Position numbers and translations under genes: made by a program | Notes under the pieces: generated by a model | Databases searched by the model: none | The model's input: the letters and a program-made list of their open reading frames with translations, nothing else | What the model was told of the DNA's origin: nothing | Assembly: GCF_000455285.1 (NCBI RefSeq) | Contig: NZ_HG005290.1 | Coordinates: forward strand, 147,901-211,900 | Length of the DNA stretch: 64,000 bases | Source of the DNA: Candidatus Stoquefichus massiliensis AP9 | GTDB lineage: Bacteria; Bacillota_I; Bacilli_A; Erysipelotrichales; Coprobacillaceae | Direction: 5' to 3' | Shown: piece by piece, positions 35,505-45,608 of the stretch | Layout of the letters: each line of letters begins with the position of its first letter | How positions within the stretch are numbered: the first letter of the stretch is position 1

Positions 35505-35688
35505 ATTCAATCACTTTCACATGACCATTTAAACGTATTTCATTATGATCATAATAATAGATTTCTAGGGCTTCTCCCCTTACATTTAAACAATACCCAT
35601 TCATCTTTATTTTAAAAAATTGCTGATTCATTATCAATATTTCCAAATAATCTTTCACATATATCTTATGATGATCTATTAGCAGCAT
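35485..35688 (-). CDS. yqfC: YqfC-like sporulation protein
   Basis: 67 residues. Short beta-rich protein with YLEILIMNQQFFKIKMNGY, a YabP/YqfC-like pattern with bulges on N and G, then LNGHVKVIEYDE at the C-terminus. Function in the spore is unclear in known species. ATG 35688 follows GAGGTGAT. It overlaps yqfD, with phoH next, the conserved sporulation cluster order. Confidence 0.75.
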   Translation of the reverse strand: MLLIDHHKIYVKDYLEILIMNQQFFKIKMNGYCLNVRGEALEIYYYDHNEIRLNGHVKVIEYDEYRV

Positions 35689-35717
35689 GTTATCACCTCA
35701 TCTTAATATATGTTAAA

Positions 35718-35746
35718 ACAAAAAAAGAAGAACTTGAGTTCTTCTT
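35718..35746 (-). terminator. Terminator after rpsU
   Basis: 10-bp stem AAGAAGAACT/AGTTCTTCTT (35725-35734 with 35737-35746), very short loop, then a run of seven T on the minus strand. Confidence 0.8.
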
Positions 35747-35927
35747 ATCTTTGTTTACCTTTATTTTTTCTAGCAGCTTCTGATTTCATTTTACGTTTTA
35801 AACCAGGCTTCACATAGAATTCTCTTTTACGAGCTTCTTGTAGGGTTCCTGTTCTTGAAACTTGTCTTTTGAAACGACGTAATGCGTCATCTAAAGATTC
35901 ATTTTCTCTTACTACAGTTTTTGCCAT
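35745..35927 (-). CDS. rpsU: 30S ribosomal protein S21
   Basis: 60 residues: [20 protein letters not shown], then [20 protein letters not shown] and a basic tail. S21 lies near the anti-Shine-Dalgarno end of 16S rRNA and helps initiation. ATG 35927 follows AAGGGGGG; the longer frame to 35993 reads through the promoter and is not used. Own promoter and terminator. Confidence 0.97.
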   Translation of the reverse strand: MAKTVVRENESLDDALRRFKRQVSRTGTLQEARKREFYVKPGLKRKMKSEAARKNKGKQR

Positions 35928-35964
35928 TTTGAACTTCCCCCCTTTACAATCAAGTACATTCGTC

Positions 35965-35993
35965 ATTATACATGGATAATGAAAGAAAATCAA
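35965..35993 (-). promoter_or_regulatory. SigA promoter of rpsU
   Basis: Minus-strand TTGATT (35993-35988), 17-base spacer, TATAAT (35970-35965), directly after the deoC stop. Confidence 0.7.
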
Positions 35994-36002
35994 GGTTTTT
36001 TG

Positions 36003-36665
36003 TTAATAATCTTCCTTACTTTCTTCATTATGCATAAGTTTAACACCAGCAGACGTTCCAATACGTGTTGCTCCAGCATCAATTACTGCCATCATGTCAG
36101 CATAATTTCTGACACCACCACTCGCCTTCACTTCACAAACTTCACCTACTGTTTTTTTCATTAAAGCAACATCATGCGGTGTTGCACCACCAGTACTAAA
36201 TCCTGTTGATGTTTTTACAAAAGCTGCTCCTGCTTGAGCAGCAAGCTGACAAACAGTAACTTTTTCTTCATCCGTTAATAAACATGTTTCAATAATCACT
36301 TTCACACAATGCCCTTCACTGGCATCAACGACTGTTTTGATATCACGATAAACAAGATCATTACTTCCATCCTTTAAAGCGCCAATATTAATAACCATAT
36401 CAACTTCATCAGCCCCGTTTTCAATAGCATTTTTAGCTTCGAATGCTTTAACTTCAGAAGTATTGGCACCCAATGGAAAACCAATAACAGTACAGATTTT
36501 AACATCTGTATCTTTTAAATAGTCAGCACAGTAATGTACCCATGTTGGATTAACACAGACTGAAGCAAAATCATATTGTTTTGCTTCTTGACATAATGTG
36601 TCAATGACTGCTTTTGTTGTGTCTGCTTTTAATGCAGTGTGATCAATAAATTTGTTGTAATTCAT
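36003..36665 (-). CDS. deoC: Deoxyribose-phosphate aldolase
   Basis: Cleaves 2-deoxyribose-5-phosphate to glyceraldehyde-3-phosphate and acetaldehyde in nucleoside breakdown. 220-residue TIM barrel: [12 protein letters not shown] at the start, [40 protein letters not shown] with the proton-relay Asp, and the Schiff-base Lys in [16 protein letters not shown] near 160. Of two in-frame ATGs, the second (36665) has the better SD distance (AGGAG, 9 bases). It overlaps the murE 3' end. Pairing with murE is unusual. Confidence 0.95.
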   Translation of the reverse strand: MNYNKFIDHTALKADTTKAVIDTLCQEAKQYDFASVCVNPTWVHYCADYLKDTDVKICTVIGFPLGANTSEVKAFEAKNAIENGADEVDMVINIGALKDGSNDLVYRDIKTVVDASEGHCVKVIIETCLLTDEEKVTVCQLAAQAGAAFVKTSTGFSTGGATPHDVALMKKTVGEVCEVKASGGVRNYADMMAVIDAGATRIGTSAGVKLMHNEESKEDY

Positions 36666-38118
36666 CTTCATCTTCTCCTTTAAATATTTTATCTATTGCT
36701 TCTAATGCGACATATTTATCTCCTGGATAAGGTTCATTTCCAATTGATGAAGCCATAAACTGTTCATGTCCTTTTCCCAAAATTAATATGATATCACCAA
36801 TATTTGCAATTTCAATAGCCTGTTCAATAGCTATACGACGATCTTCAATAATAACACTGACTGGTTTTTCTATATATTCCTGGATATCTAGACAAATATC
36901 ATGAATATCCTCATCACGATTATCCTCTGCTGTCAAAATAACTTGATCACAGTACTGATTAGCAAGTTTACCTATCTTTTCACGTTTATTGTAATTCTTT
37001 TTACCTGGCGCACCAAAAACAGCAATAATACGGCCTGATGTTTTAACATGATGAGCAAACTCAAAAACTTTCTCATAACTTTTCGCATGCTGACAATAAT
37101 CAACAATAACATGAAAAGGATAAGGGTGTTCTAAACGTTCCATACGTCCGTCCACACCTTTCATGTAACGAATAGACTCTAATACCTGCTTAATAGGCAT
37201 TTCAAGAGCCAGCATTGATGTAATGACTGCTAATACATTAGAAATATTAAATCGTCCTAGAACAGGTACAGAAATATGTCTCATCTCATCATATATTTGC
37301 AAATCAAACTCACTATGATCAATAAACAACTGAATATTTCTTGCCATTACATCTGATTTATGCTCAATTCCATATGTCAGTAGATGACAATGCAAAGAAT
37401 CTTTTACCATTGTATAAAAACGTACTTCATCAGTATTTAAAATAGCATATCCTTTTTCATCAACCAAAGAAAAGAGTTTTGCTTTAGAAGCCATTAAATG
37501 CTCCATTGTCCCATGAAAATCCAAATGCTCTTCATAAACATTTGTAAAAATAGCAATATCAAAATGAACACTATCCACACGTTTTAAAGCCAATCCATGA
37601 CTCGAAACTTCTAATGTTACACCCTTGATATCACTCTTCACCATATCATGTAAATGACGCTGTAAAAATATTGTCTCAGGTGTTGTATAAGGACATTGTT
37701 CAATCACTCCGGCATATTCAATATTATTTGTACCAATATAACCCATTTTCAAATAATGAGACAAAACTTCTTTAATCATTAAAGCAACAACTGTTTTCCC
37801 ACTTGAACCAGTCACTCCAATCATAGTCATCTTATAACTAGGATGATCATAAAACAAATCAGCAACACGATTCAATTCATCCAAAACATTATCTACTTTA
37901 ATATAAAGAATATCACGATGCTTATAAGCCAAAGGCTTAGAATAAACAATACACTTAGCTCCCTGAAAAACAGCATCCTCTATATATTTATGCCCATCCA
38001 CACTTAATCCATCCACGCAAAAGAAGATAGAATCCTTCCCTACATAACGTGAATCACTATGAATCGAAACAACCTTAAAATCATCTTCAACATTAAACAA
38101 TTCATTAATTTTTTTCAC
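36643..38118 (-). CDS. murE: UDP-MurNAc-tripeptide synthetase
   Basis: Adds the third residue to the peptidoglycan stem. 491 residues: N-domain [21 protein letters not shown]-loop [15 protein letters not shown] near 100, [23 protein letters not shown] near 175, [24 protein letters not shown], and C-terminal GKGHEQFM. The selectivity motif that is DNPR in mDAP enzymes reads TAEDNRDED (396-404): Arg is kept and the Pro is lost, so the third amino acid is uncertain. Start at GTG 38118 (SD AGGAAG), overlapping the mtaB stop. Confidence 0.93.
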   Translation of the reverse strand: MKKINELFNVEDDFKVVSIHSDSRYVGKDSIFFCVDGLSVDGHKYIEDAVFQGAKCIVYSKPLAYKHRDILYIKVDNVLDELNRVADLFYDHPSYKMTMIGVTGSSGKTVVALMIKEVLSHYLKMGYIGTNNIEYAGVIEQCPYTTPETIFLQRHLHDMVKSDIKGVTLEVSSHGLALKRVDSVHFDIAIFTNVYEEHLDFHGTMEHLMASKAKLFSLVDEKGYAILNTDEVRFYTMVKDSLHCHLLTYGIEHKSDVMARNIQLFIDHSEFDLQIYDEMRHISVPVLGRFNISNVLAVITSMLALEMPIKQVLESIRYMKGVDGRMERLEHPYPFHVIVDYCQHAKSYEKVFEFAHHVKTSGRIIAVFGAPGKKNYNKREKIGKLANQYCDQVILTAEDNRDEDIHDICLDIQEYIEKPVSVIIEDRRIAIEQAIEIANIGDIILILGKGHEQFMASSIGNEPYPGDKYVALEAIDKIFKGEDEDELQQIY

Positions 38119-39412
38119 TCACAACACTTCCTATCAATTCAACACCATCTTGTTTTTCTATCATAACCTGATAAATATGACCAATAGAAGAATCTGGTAA
38201 CATCACATGAACCTTCAAATAATTAGAAGCATGTCCAATCATATAATCACCATGTCTTTCTTCAATTAAAACTTCTATGACTTTTCCTATTTGTTGAGCT
38301 GCAAATTCACTTTGTAATTGCGTTGAAAGAGCCATTAATCTTTTCACTCTCTCATGTTTGACTTTCCCATCAATTTGATTTTTCATCTTAGCAGCTGGTG
38401 TCCCTTGCCGTCTTGAATAAGGGAAAACATGTAATTGATTAAAATGCATTTCTTGAATCCAACGATAAGTCATTTCAAATTCCTCATCTGTTTCACCAGG
38501 GAATCCAACAATAACATCTGTTGTTACTGATAAAGTTGGTAACTTTGTTTTTAATTCATTAAGTTTATCTGCAAATTCACTTGTTGTATAATGACGATTC
38601 ATTCTTTTCAACGTTGCATCACAGCCTGCTTGAATAGGAATATGTAAATGATCAACAACAATTGGAGATGTCGCAATTAAATCAATAATTTCATGCGTAA
38701 TCTGACTCATCTCAATGGATGAGATACGCAAACGTTTTAAACCTTTAATTTGAGTTGTTAAATCAACCAGCAAATCATAAAAACTATAGCCTTCTAAATC
38801 TTGTCCATATCCTGCAGTATGAATTCCTGTTAATACAATTTCAACAAAGCCATGGTCAACAAGTTTCTGTGCCTGCATCAAGACACTTTCGGGTTTTCTT
38901 GAACGTACTCTCCCTCTAGCATAAGGAATAATACAATAAGTACAAAAATTATTGCAGCCATCCTGAATTTTCAGAAACGCTCTTGTATTTTTCGTAAATT
39001 CATCAATATCTAAATCTTCAAAAGTAGATAAATTCATGACATCAGCAATATGAATAACAGGTTGTTTTGTTTTTTCATATTCCTTAACAAACTCAACAAT
39101 TCTTTGACGATATTGCGTTCCTAAAACAACTTTGACCCCTTCAATTGCAATAACTTCTTCGCTTGCGACTTGACTATAACATCCAACAACACAAACAATT
39201 GCATTGGGATTTTGGCGTATTGCCTTTCTAATCATCTGACGTGATTTTGAATCACCTGTATTGGTCACTGTACATGTATTAATCACATATACATCAGCCT
39301 CTTCTTTAAAATCCACTTCCTGATAGCCATCTTGATGAAACAATTTTAACATAGCTTCAGACTCATATGTATTCACTTTACATCCTAACGTTAAAAACGC
39401 AACTGTCTTCAT
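38105..39412 (-). CDS. mtaB: tRNA N6-threonylcarbamoyladenosine 2-methylthiotransferase
   Basis: Radical-SAM enzyme converting t6A37 to ms2t6A37 in tRNAs reading ANN codons. 435 residues: MTTase N-domain TLGCKVNTYESEAMLK (first Cys), INTCTVTNTGDSKSRQMIR, CVVGCYSQV; SAM cluster CNNFCTYCIIPYARGRVRS near 152; and C-terminal TRAM-like domain from ~370 (IGKVIEVLIEERHGDYMIGHASNYLKV). TGIHTAGYG distinguishes MtaB from MiaB. ATG 39412 follows AAAGGAATTTT. Confidence 0.95.
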   Translation of the reverse strand: MKTVAFLTLGCKVNTYESEAMLKLFHQDGYQEVDFKEEADVYVINTCTVTNTGDSKSRQMIRKAIRQNPNAIVCVVGCYSQVASEEVIAIEGVKVVLGTQYRQRIVEFVKEYEKTKQPVIHIADVMNLSTFEDLDIDEFTKNTRAFLKIQDGCNNFCTYCIIPYARGRVRSRKPESVLMQAQKLVDHGFVEIVLTGIHTAGYGQDLEGYSFYDLLVDLTTQIKGLKRLRISSIEMSQITHEIIDLIATSPIVVDHLHIPIQAGCDATLKRMNRHYTTSEFADKLNELKTKLPTLSVTTDVIVGFPGETDEEFEMTYRWIQEMHFNQLHVFPYSRRQGTPAAKMKNQIDGKVKHERVKRLMALSTQLQSEFAAQQIGKVIEVLIEERHGDYMIGHASNYLKVHVMLPDSSIGHIYQVMIEKQDGVELIGSVVSEKN

Positions 39413-39423
39413 AAAATTCCTTT

Positions 39424-40194
39424 CTATCGATATTTCTTTAATATCTTCTGATATGTCTTATCACATATCAATTGTCTATCTTTTAATAAATCCAAACAGT
39501 CCTTATATAAATAATTTTCAATATCAAAAGCTATCTTTCGCACATCTTCTATAGAAATATCACCATGACTCTGCTCATCTTGAATAATCATTTTATTTAA
39601 TAATTTCTGTGTATCTTTTTGAAATATATAGATTGTTTTGAAAGCCTCATAATAAAAACAAATATGACGTTCATCTTCAAAAACATTTTCTAATGAAGAA
39701 AATGCTGTTAAATAAATCTTTTGACCATACAATTTTTTAGCCGAATCTTTTTCAACTTTATAATTTTTAATATATTCACGATGCTGTTTTAATAATAAAA
39801 TCTGATAATCCTGAGTATATCTTTGATTCACAAAAGGTTCTAAATAAGGTATATATATCATTGTTTGACTCTTTTCATCATAAAAATGCGGTGCTTCTTT
39901 GAGAAGCAATGCAATATCATTATTAAACATCTTTTGTTTTTCATCGTAGTTCAAATAATCAAGTAAATCATAATGCTGATTTAAAAAGATTTCATAAGTA
40001 TTTTCAATTTGATTTTGTGTCAACATGCCATTATAAATAATTTCATATGCAAATAAATCAAATTCATCTTTTATTTTAACTTTTAATCCCATTGATTCTA
40101 ATGCTAAACCTGCTTCCTCAATCTTTTGATATAAGATTGTTTTAGATACTGGTATCTTCTGTCCAAATTTATTTAAGTTTTCTATAAACCCCAC
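39424..40194 (-). CDS. Hypothetical helical protein in the rsmE-mtaB operon
   Basis: 256 residues, predicted cytosolic, mostly helical, with no membrane segment or signal. It begins GFIENLNKFGQKIPVSKTILYQKIEEAG and has a central aromatic stretch (HFYDEKSQTMIYIPYLEPF) and a basic C-terminus (KTYQKILKKYR). I recognise no motif or family. It starts at GTG 40194, sharing one base with the rsmE stop (TAGTG), which implies re-initiation. It is followed 11 bases later by mtaB. Its place between two RNA-modification genes is the only functional hint. Confidence 0.8.
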   Translation of the reverse strand: MGFIENLNKFGQKIPVSKTILYQKIEEAGLALESMGLKVKIKDEFDLFAYEIIYNGMLTQNQIENTYEIFLNQHYDLLDYLNYDEKQKMFNNDIALLLKEAPHFYDEKSQTMIYIPYLEPFVNQRYTQDYQILLLKQHREYIKNYKVEKDSAKKLYGQKIYLTAFSSLENVFEDERHICFYYEAFKTIYIFQKDTQKLLNKMIIQDEQSHGDISIEDVRKIAFDIENYLYKDCLDLLKDRQLICDKTYQKILKKYR

Positions 40195-40928
40195 TATTTC
40201 ATCAACTCCCTACTATAACCAATAACACTTAACATATAGAGTGGAGCTGTCTCACTCCTCAGTATTCTTTTTCCTAGCGAACAACAAACAATTCCTAATT
40301 CTTCCATCTGAATAATTTCACTCTCATCAAATCCACCTTCTGGGCCTACAATGATTGTTAAACTTTGATAATCACATTGTAATGCTTTTGCAAATTCATG
40401 ATGCTCACCTTGTTTACTTGATTCCTCATAAGCAACCAGATTGATATCAGATAGATATTGTGATATTTCTTTCATTGTTATTAATGGTGTTAATTCTGGA
40501 ATTCTTTGGCGATATGACTGTTCACTTGCTTCTTTTAATATTTTTTGATAACGTTCTGTTTTTTTGGCAAATGTCTTTGCATCAGTTTTAATAATACTCC
40601 TTTTTGATAAAAAAGGAACAATTCTTTGGACTCCTAATTCTGTTGCTTTTTGTAAAACAAATTCAAATTTATCATTTTTAGGCAATCCATAAATCAATGT
40701 TACAGCTACATCCAATTCATGATCCTCATTAATAAGTTCCTTTTGTCGAAGTATTCCAGCCTCAATATCAGTAATTTCATAAAGATAAGTTTGACCATGA
40801 GGTAAAATACATACAACCTGATTTCCATTACGATAACGCATAACTTTCTGCATGTGCTTATGATTATAAGTATCTATCATAATCAAATCATCATGAATAC
40901 AATTTTCATCAATAAAATAACGTTGCAT
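40194..40928 (-). CDS. rsmE: 16S rRNA (uracil1498-N3)-methyltransferase
   Basis: SPOUT-class methyltransferase acting on U1498 in the decoding region. 244 residues: MQRYFIDENCI at the start, PKNDKFEFVLQKATELGVQRIVPF near 85, KRYQKILKEASEQSYRQRIPEL-type SEQS motif, and the SAM knot IIVGPEGGFDESEI with LGKRILRSETAPLY near 215. I use the second ATG (40928), six bases after GGAGG; the first ATG touches the SD. In many Firmicutes prmA precedes rsmE; it is absent here. Confidence 0.95.
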   Translation of the reverse strand: MQRYFIDENCIHDDLIMIDTYNHKHMQKVMRYRNGNQVVCILPHGQTYLYEITDIEAGILRQKELINEDHELDVAVTLIYGLPKNDKFEFVLQKATELGVQRIVPFLSKRSIIKTDAKTFAKKTERYQKILKEASEQSYRQRIPELTPLITMKEISQYLSDINLVAYEESSKQGEHHEFAKALQCDYQSLTIIVGPEGGFDESEIIQMEELGIVCCSLGKRILRSETAPLYMLSVIGYSRELMK

Positions 40929-41027
40929 AGACATCCTCCTTCCGCTATTTTAGCATATTTTCAATAAGATAAAAAGGAAAAAGTAAAGGTTAAAGTATTG
41001 TTAATCGATAATGACACTTTAGACAAA

Positions 41028-41062
41028 ACAAAAAGAAAATGCATAAGATGACTTATGCATTT
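41028..41062 (-). terminator. Terminator after clpB
   Basis: 11-bp stem AAATGCATAAG/CTTATGCATTT (41037-41047 with 41052-41062), ATGA loop, then TTCTTTTTG on the minus strand. Confidence 0.85.
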
Positions 41063-43623
41063 CTAATAACAAATTGATTATTCATATAATCAACAATAAT
41101 ATGACTGCCTTTTTCAATATCACCTTTGATCATTGCCTTTGCAATTAATGTTTCAATATGTGATTGAATAAAACGTTTGAGTGGTCTTGCCCCAAATGTA
41201 GGATCAAATCCTTCTAAAGCAATTTCTTCTTTAGCCGGTGTACTGACTTCAATTGTAATCTTCTGATCTGCTAAACGTTCAGATAATTGATTAATAAATT
41301 TATCAATTATCTGATAAACAACCTGATGATCTAATGAATTAAACATCACTGTTTCATCAATACGGTTTAAGAATTCTGGTTTAAAATGAGCCTTTAATTC
41401 CATCTCTACTTCATGTCTTGTTTCCTCGTTGTTACCCTGCAACAAATATTGTGAACCAATATTAGAAGTCATGATAATAATTGTATTTTTGAAACTAACA
41501 ACATTTCCTTTAGAATCTGTAATACGTCCATCATCTAAAACCTGCAATAAAACATTGAAGACTTCAGGATGAGCTTTTTCAATTTCATCTAACAAGACAA
41601 TACTATAAGGTGCTCTTCTCACAGCTTCACTTAATTGTCCGCCTTCTTCATAGCCAACATATCCTGGTGGCGCTCCAAGTAAACGTGAAACACTAAATTT
41701 TTCCATATATTCACTCATATCAATACGCACAATATTCTTTTCACTATCAAACAACTGTTCAGCCAAACTCTTTGCAACTTCTGTTTTACCAACACCAGTC
41801 GGTCCTAAGAATAAGAACGATCCAATTGGACGATTTTCATCATTAATCCCTGCACGCGATCTTAAAATCGCATCACATACTTTTTCAATGGCTTGATCTT
41901 GTCCAATGACTCTTTGTCTTAAAATTTCATCAAGATGAAGCAATTTTTCTCTTTCTGATTCCATCAATTTATTCATTGGAATACCAGTCCATCTGGCAAT
42001 GACTTCACTAACAGTATCTACAGATACTTTTTCTTGTAACAAGGCATCATCAGATTCATGTGACTGAAATTCAGCAATTTCCTTATTAATTCTAGGTAAT
42101 GTTTCGTATTTAATTTTAGAAGCTTCCTCTAAATTACCTTCTGTTTCATATTTATCTTTTAAAGCTTCTAAACGTACTTTTTGGTCTTTTAATTCCTTAA
42201 TATGATCTAATGCTTTCTTTTCATCTTTCCACTTATCTGTTAAACCAGTCATTTTCTCATCTAACGAAGCAATACGACTCTTGATTTCATCTAGTCGTTT
42301 TTCATTATCGTCATTCTTGTCCTCTTTTTCAATAGAAATACGTTCCATTTCTAAACGATTCTTTTCCCTTGTAATGACATCTAACTCTTCAGGTAATGAA
42401 TCAATTTCCATACGTACTGAAGCACATGCCTCATCAATTAAGTCAATAGCTTTATCTGGTAAAAAACGATCTGTAATATATCTCTGCGACATATTGACAG
42501 CCCCAACAATGGCACTATCAGTAATCTGAACACCATGATGTGATTCAAAACTATCTTTTAATCCACGCAATATAGCAATTGTATCATCAGTATCTGGCTC
42601 ATCTACAGTGACCTTTTGAAAACGTCTTTCTAAAGCTGCATCCTTTTCAATATATAAACGATATTCATCCAAAGTTGTTGCTCCGATACAATGCAATTCA
42701 CCACGGGCTAGCATTGGTTTTAATAAGTTAGCAGCATCCATTGCACCATCTGTCTTCCCAGCCCCAACAAGCTGATGAATTTCATCAATAAATAAGATAA
42801 TATTTCCTTCTGCTTTCTTTATCTCATTTAAGACAGCTTTTAATCTCTCTTCGAATTCGCCACGATATTTTGCTCCAGCAACCAATGCTCCTAAATCCAA
42901 TTCATAAAGTGTTTTATTTTGTAAACTCGTTGGCACATCATTTTTAAAAATACGCCACGCTAAGCCTTCAACAATGGCTGTCTTTCCTACTCCTGGTTCT
43001 CCAATCAATATTGGATTATTCTTTGTTTTACGTGATAAAATTTGAACAACACGTCTTATCTCTTCATCACGACCAATAACCGGATCTAATTTCCCATCTT
43101 TTACATCTTGGATTAAATCACGACCATACTTTGTTAAAACTTCATATTGATTTTCTGGATTTGGACTATCAACCATATTCCCACCTCGCATTTCTTTAAT
43201 AATCTTTTCAACTTCTTTTTGATTCAAATGATATTGACGAATAATTTCAATAACAAGTGAACTTTGAACTTTAAACAAGGCTATAATCAAATGTTCAACA
43301 CTCAAATACTCATCCTTATAATCACTCATGACACCTTGAGCTTTTATCAGCAATTGATTTAAATCATAAGAAATTCTAATTTGACTCTCATCAACACCTT
43401 CAACTCTTGGTTTTTGACTTCTTTTATTTTCTAAAAAAGTTATCAAATGATTTATATCTACATTCGCCTTTGTCATAACACGATAAAAAATTCCACTTGT
43501 ATCATCTAATAATGCTAACAAAAGATCTTCAATATCAACAACTTGCCGTGACATCGATAACGTTTGCATCATTGCTTTTTGTATTGCTTCTTGCATTGCC
43601 ATTGTCCATTTTTCTATATTCAT
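41053..43623 (-). CDS. clpB: ClpB protein-disaggregating AAA+ chaperone
   Basis: Works with DnaK to rescue aggregated proteins after stress. 856 residues: Clp N-domain (1-145), AAA1 with [18 protein letters not shown] near 205 and IDEIHQL near 278, the coiled-coil middle domain (~400-530, which marks ClpB rather than ClpC), and AAA2 with [19 protein letters not shown] near 605 and [16 protein letters not shown]-terminal [11 protein letters not shown] is present. ATG 43623 follows AAAGGAG. Two CIRCE operators upstream indicate HrcA control. Confidence 0.98.
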   Translation of the reverse strand: MNIEKWTMAMQEAIQKAMMQTLSMSRQVVDIEDLLLALLDDTSGIFYRVMTKANVDINHLITFLENKRSQKPRVEGVDESQIRISYDLNQLLIKAQGVMSDYKDEYLSVEHLIIALFKVQSSLVIEIIRQYHLNQKEVEKIIKEMRGGNMVDSPNPENQYEVLTKYGRDLIQDVKDGKLDPVIGRDEEIRRVVQILSRKTKNNPILIGEPGVGKTAIVEGLAWRIFKNDVPTSLQNKTLYELDLGALVAGAKYRGEFEERLKAVLNEIKKAEGNIILFIDEIHQLVGAGKTDGAMDAANLLKPMLARGELHCIGATTLDEYRLYIEKDAALERRFQKVTVDEPDTDDTIAILRGLKDSFESHHGVQITDSAIVGAVNMSQRYITDRFLPDKAIDLIDEACASVRMEIDSLPEELDVITREKNRLEMERISIEKEDKNDDNEKRLDEIKSRIASLDEKMTGLTDKWKDEKKALDHIKELKDQKVRLEALKDKYETEGNLEEASKIKYETLPRINKEIAEFQSHESDDALLQEKVSVDTVSEVIARWTGIPMNKLMESEREKLLHLDEILRQRVIGQDQAIEKVCDAILRSRAGINDENRPIGSFLFLGPTGVGKTEVAKSLAEQLFDSEKNIVRIDMSEYMEKFSVSRLLGAPPGYVGYEEGGQLSEAVRRAPYSIVLLDEIEKAHPEVFNVLLQVLDDGRITDSKGNVVSFKNTIIIMTSNIGSQYLLQGNNEETRHEVEMELKAHFKPEFLNRIDETVMFNSLDHQVVYQIIDKFINQLSERLADQKITIEVSTPAKEEIALEGFDPTFGARPLKRFIQSHIETLIAKAMIKGDIEKGSHIIVDYMNNQFVIRNA

Positions 43624-43635
43624 ATTCTCACTCCT

Positions 43636-43662
43636 TTAGCACTCTATACATCTAAGTGCTAA
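43636..43662. promoter_or_regulatory. CIRCE operator 1 (HrcA site) before clpB
   Basis: TTAGCACTC-N9-AAGTGCTAA; the HrcA consensus is TTAGCACTC-N9-GAGTGCTAA, so one mismatch. It lies between the -10 and the SD of clpB. Confidence 0.92.
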
Positions 43663-43666
43663 TTAT

Positions 43667-43694
43667 AGTATATCACTTTTTTTAGCACTGTCAA
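43667..43694 (-). promoter_or_regulatory. SigA promoter of clpB
   Basis: Minus-strand TTGACA (43694-43689), 16-base spacer, TATACT (43672-43667). The -35 lies within CIRCE 2; CIRCE 1 begins just downstream of the -10. Confidence 0.75.
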
Positions 43695-43708
43695 CACTTA
43701 AGTGCTAA
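43682..43708. promoter_or_regulatory. CIRCE operator 2 (HrcA site) before clpB
   Basis: TTAGCACTG-N9-AAGTGCTAA: two mismatches to the 18 conserved bases, which keep the two positions complementary in part. Starts are 46 bases from those of operator 1. Confidence 0.88.
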
Positions 43709-43831
43709 ATATTTTAATACCTCTTAAGATATTCTTAAGAAATTTATACATATTTATTATAACCATTTTAAAATCTTTTTATATGAAGTTTGATAGGATA
43801 TCTATATCTTAAATATGGGAGGCTTTCAAAG

Positions 43832-44893
43832 ATGAAAAAATTAGCAATACTTTTTGGTGGTAATTCAAGTGAATATAGTGTTTCACTTGAGTCAGCCTAT
43901 TCAGTTTTTCAACATATAGATACTCAAAAATATGATTTATATATGATTGGAATTACTAAAGAGGGGAAATGGTATCATTTTGATGGTGATATTATTGAAA
44001 TCCAAAATGATACATGGTGGCAACATACATTACACACTGTAACAATTTCACCCGACCCTACTCATCATGCTTTTATAGAAATGAAGAAAGATCATTTTAT
44101 CTATGTCCATGTAGATGCTATATTACCAATTTTACATGGAAAAAACGGTGAAGATGGTAGTATACAAGGATTAATTCAATTATCAGGAATTCCAATCATC
44201 GGCTGTCCATTGATCAGTTCTGCCATTTGCATGGATAAATACAAAGCTCATGCTATTGTTGCTCAAACAGGTATTCGAGTTCCTCAAGATCTTATGATAT
44301 CTAAAAACTTAAATTTTAACGATTTAACTGAAAAACTGCAAATATTCACTTATCCGCTTTTTGTTAAACCAATGAAAGCTGGATCATCATTAGGCATTAC
44401 AAAAATAACATATTCAGATGAATTAAAAGCGGCTATCAACTTGGCTTTTCAATACGATGATGAAATTATTATTGAAGAAGCTATTGATGGATTTGAAGTA
44501 GGTTGTGCCATTATGGGAATTGATCATTTAACAGTTGGACGTGTTGATGAAATTGAACTATCTCATGGTTTCTTTGATTTTAATGAAAAATACACATTAA
44601 AAACATCTCACATTCATATGCCAGCAAGAATAGATTCGACTATTGAAAAAAAGATTCAGGAAACTGCAAAAATAATTTATAAAACACTGGGTTGTCAAAT
44701 ATTTGCAAGAGTTGATATGTTTTTAACACCACAGCATGAAATTGTCTTTAATGAAGTCAATACAATTCCTGGTTTTACAGCACATAGCCGTTTTCCTAAC
44801 ATGATGAAAGGAATTGGTCTTTCATTTAATGAAATTTTAGATAAAATCATTGAAATGGGGTTAACATATGAAAACAATGACATTACATCATAA
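43832..44893 (+). CDS. VanG-like D-alanine-D-serine-type ligase
   Basis: ATP-grasp ligase of the Ddl/Van family, 353 residues from ATG 43832 (SD GGGAGG). Features: KKLAILFGGNSSEYSVSLES at the N-terminus, LHGKNGEDGSIQGLIQLSGI near 100, FVKPMKAGSSLGITKI, and EIVFNEVNTIPGFTAHSRFP near 305. The omega-loop reads GFFDFNEKYTLKTSHIHMPA; housekeeping Ddl has AKY here, while VanC/E/G/L D-Ser ligases have EKY, and the whole segment closely resembles VanG as I remember it. Followed by VanXY and VanT homologues, D-Ala-D-Ser is the likely product. A D-Ala-D-Ala ligase is the alternative. A weak promoter TTAAGA-N17-TATAAC lies at 43735-43763. Confidence 0.88.
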   Translation: MKKLAILFGGNSSEYSVSLESAYSVFQHIDTQKYDLYMIGITKEGKWYHFDGDIIEIQNDTWWQHTLHTVTISPDPTHHAFIEMKKDHFIYVHVDAILPILHGKNGEDGSIQGLIQLSGIPIIGCPLISSAICMDKYKAHAIVAQTGIRVPQDLMISKNLNFNDLTEKLQIFTYPLFVKPMKAGSSLGITKITYSDELKAAINLAFQYDDEIIIEEAIDGFEVGCAIMGIDHLTVGRVDEIELSHGFFDFNEKYTLKTSHIHMPARIDSTIEKKIQETAKIIYKTLGCQIFARVDMFLTPQHEIVFNEVNTIPGFTAHSRFPNMMKGIGLSFNEILDKIIEMGLTYENNDITS

Positions 44894-45608
44894 TGAAATT
44901 CATAAAGGTCCTTTAATTCTTATTAATCATGATTACCATTATATTGATAATCATGATTTAGAATTAGAACAACAACAGATTCTATTAGAAAAAAGAACCT
45001 TGAATTTATATCATCATATACTTGATGATATAAATGGTGAAAGAGTCATCATACCTGTTAGTGGATATCGTACTTTTCAACAGCAAAAAGATATTTATGA
45101 AAAATCACTACAAGATAATGGCAATGAATGGACAAGTCAGTATGTTGCTTTACCAGGACATAGTGAACATCAAAGTGGTTATGCTATTGACGTGACATTA
45201 GCAGATACACCTATAAATCTTATTTGTCCACATTTTACTCAGCATTCTATATGCGATAATTTTCAACAACGTGCATTACAATACGGCTTTATTCAACGTT
45301 ATACCAAAGAAAAAGAAGTCATTACACATATTAAAGAAGAACCTTGGCATTTTCGTTATGTTGGTATTCCACATGCTGTTTATATGGTTGAAAATAATCT
45401 TTGTTTAGAAGAATACATTGAAGAAATAAAGCATTATCATATTTATCATCCTCTTCATTATATGTTTCAAAATCGATTATTCTCTATTTTCTATGTCCCT
45501 TCATCACAAGAAAATGTTCATCTCACATTTAATGACGATACAGTTTATCAAGTTTCTGGTAATAATGTTGATGGTTTTATTGTGACTATCTGGAGAGCTT
45601 ATGTCTAA
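44868..45608 (+). CDS. VanXY-type D,D-dipeptidase/D,D-carboxypeptidase
   Basis: 246-residue zinc peptidase of the VanY/VanX family. VanXY enzymes split D-Ala-D-Ala and trim D-Ala from pentapeptides, leaving D-Ala-D-Ser ends. Zinc ligands are in GHSEHQSGYAIDVT (SxHxxGxAxD) near 102, and catalytic Glu plus third ligand in EEPWHFRYVG near 157; PVSGYRTFQQQKDIY is the substrate loop. No signal peptide or membrane helix, so cytosolic, as expected for VanXY. It overlaps the ligase gene by 26 bases. Length agrees with VanXY of the G type. Confidence 0.88.
   Translation: MKTMTLHHNEIHKGPLILINHDYHYIDNHDLELEQQQILLEKRTLNLYHHILDDINGERVIIPVSGYRTFQQQKDIYEKSLQDNGNEWTSQYVALPGHSEHQSGYAIDVTLADTPINLICPHFTQHSICDNFQQRALQYGFIQRYTKEKEVITHIKEEPWHFRYVGIPHAVYMVENNLCLEEYIEEIKHYHIYHPLHYMFQNRLFSIFYVPSSQENVHLTFNDDTVYQVSGNNVDGFIVTIWRAYV

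Noticed and set aside
43832..44893. Plain housekeeping ddl as the sole annotation
   Set aside because: The EKYTL omega-loop and the directly following VanXY and VanT homologues favour a D-Ser-type ligase, though ddl is kept as an alternative in the entry.
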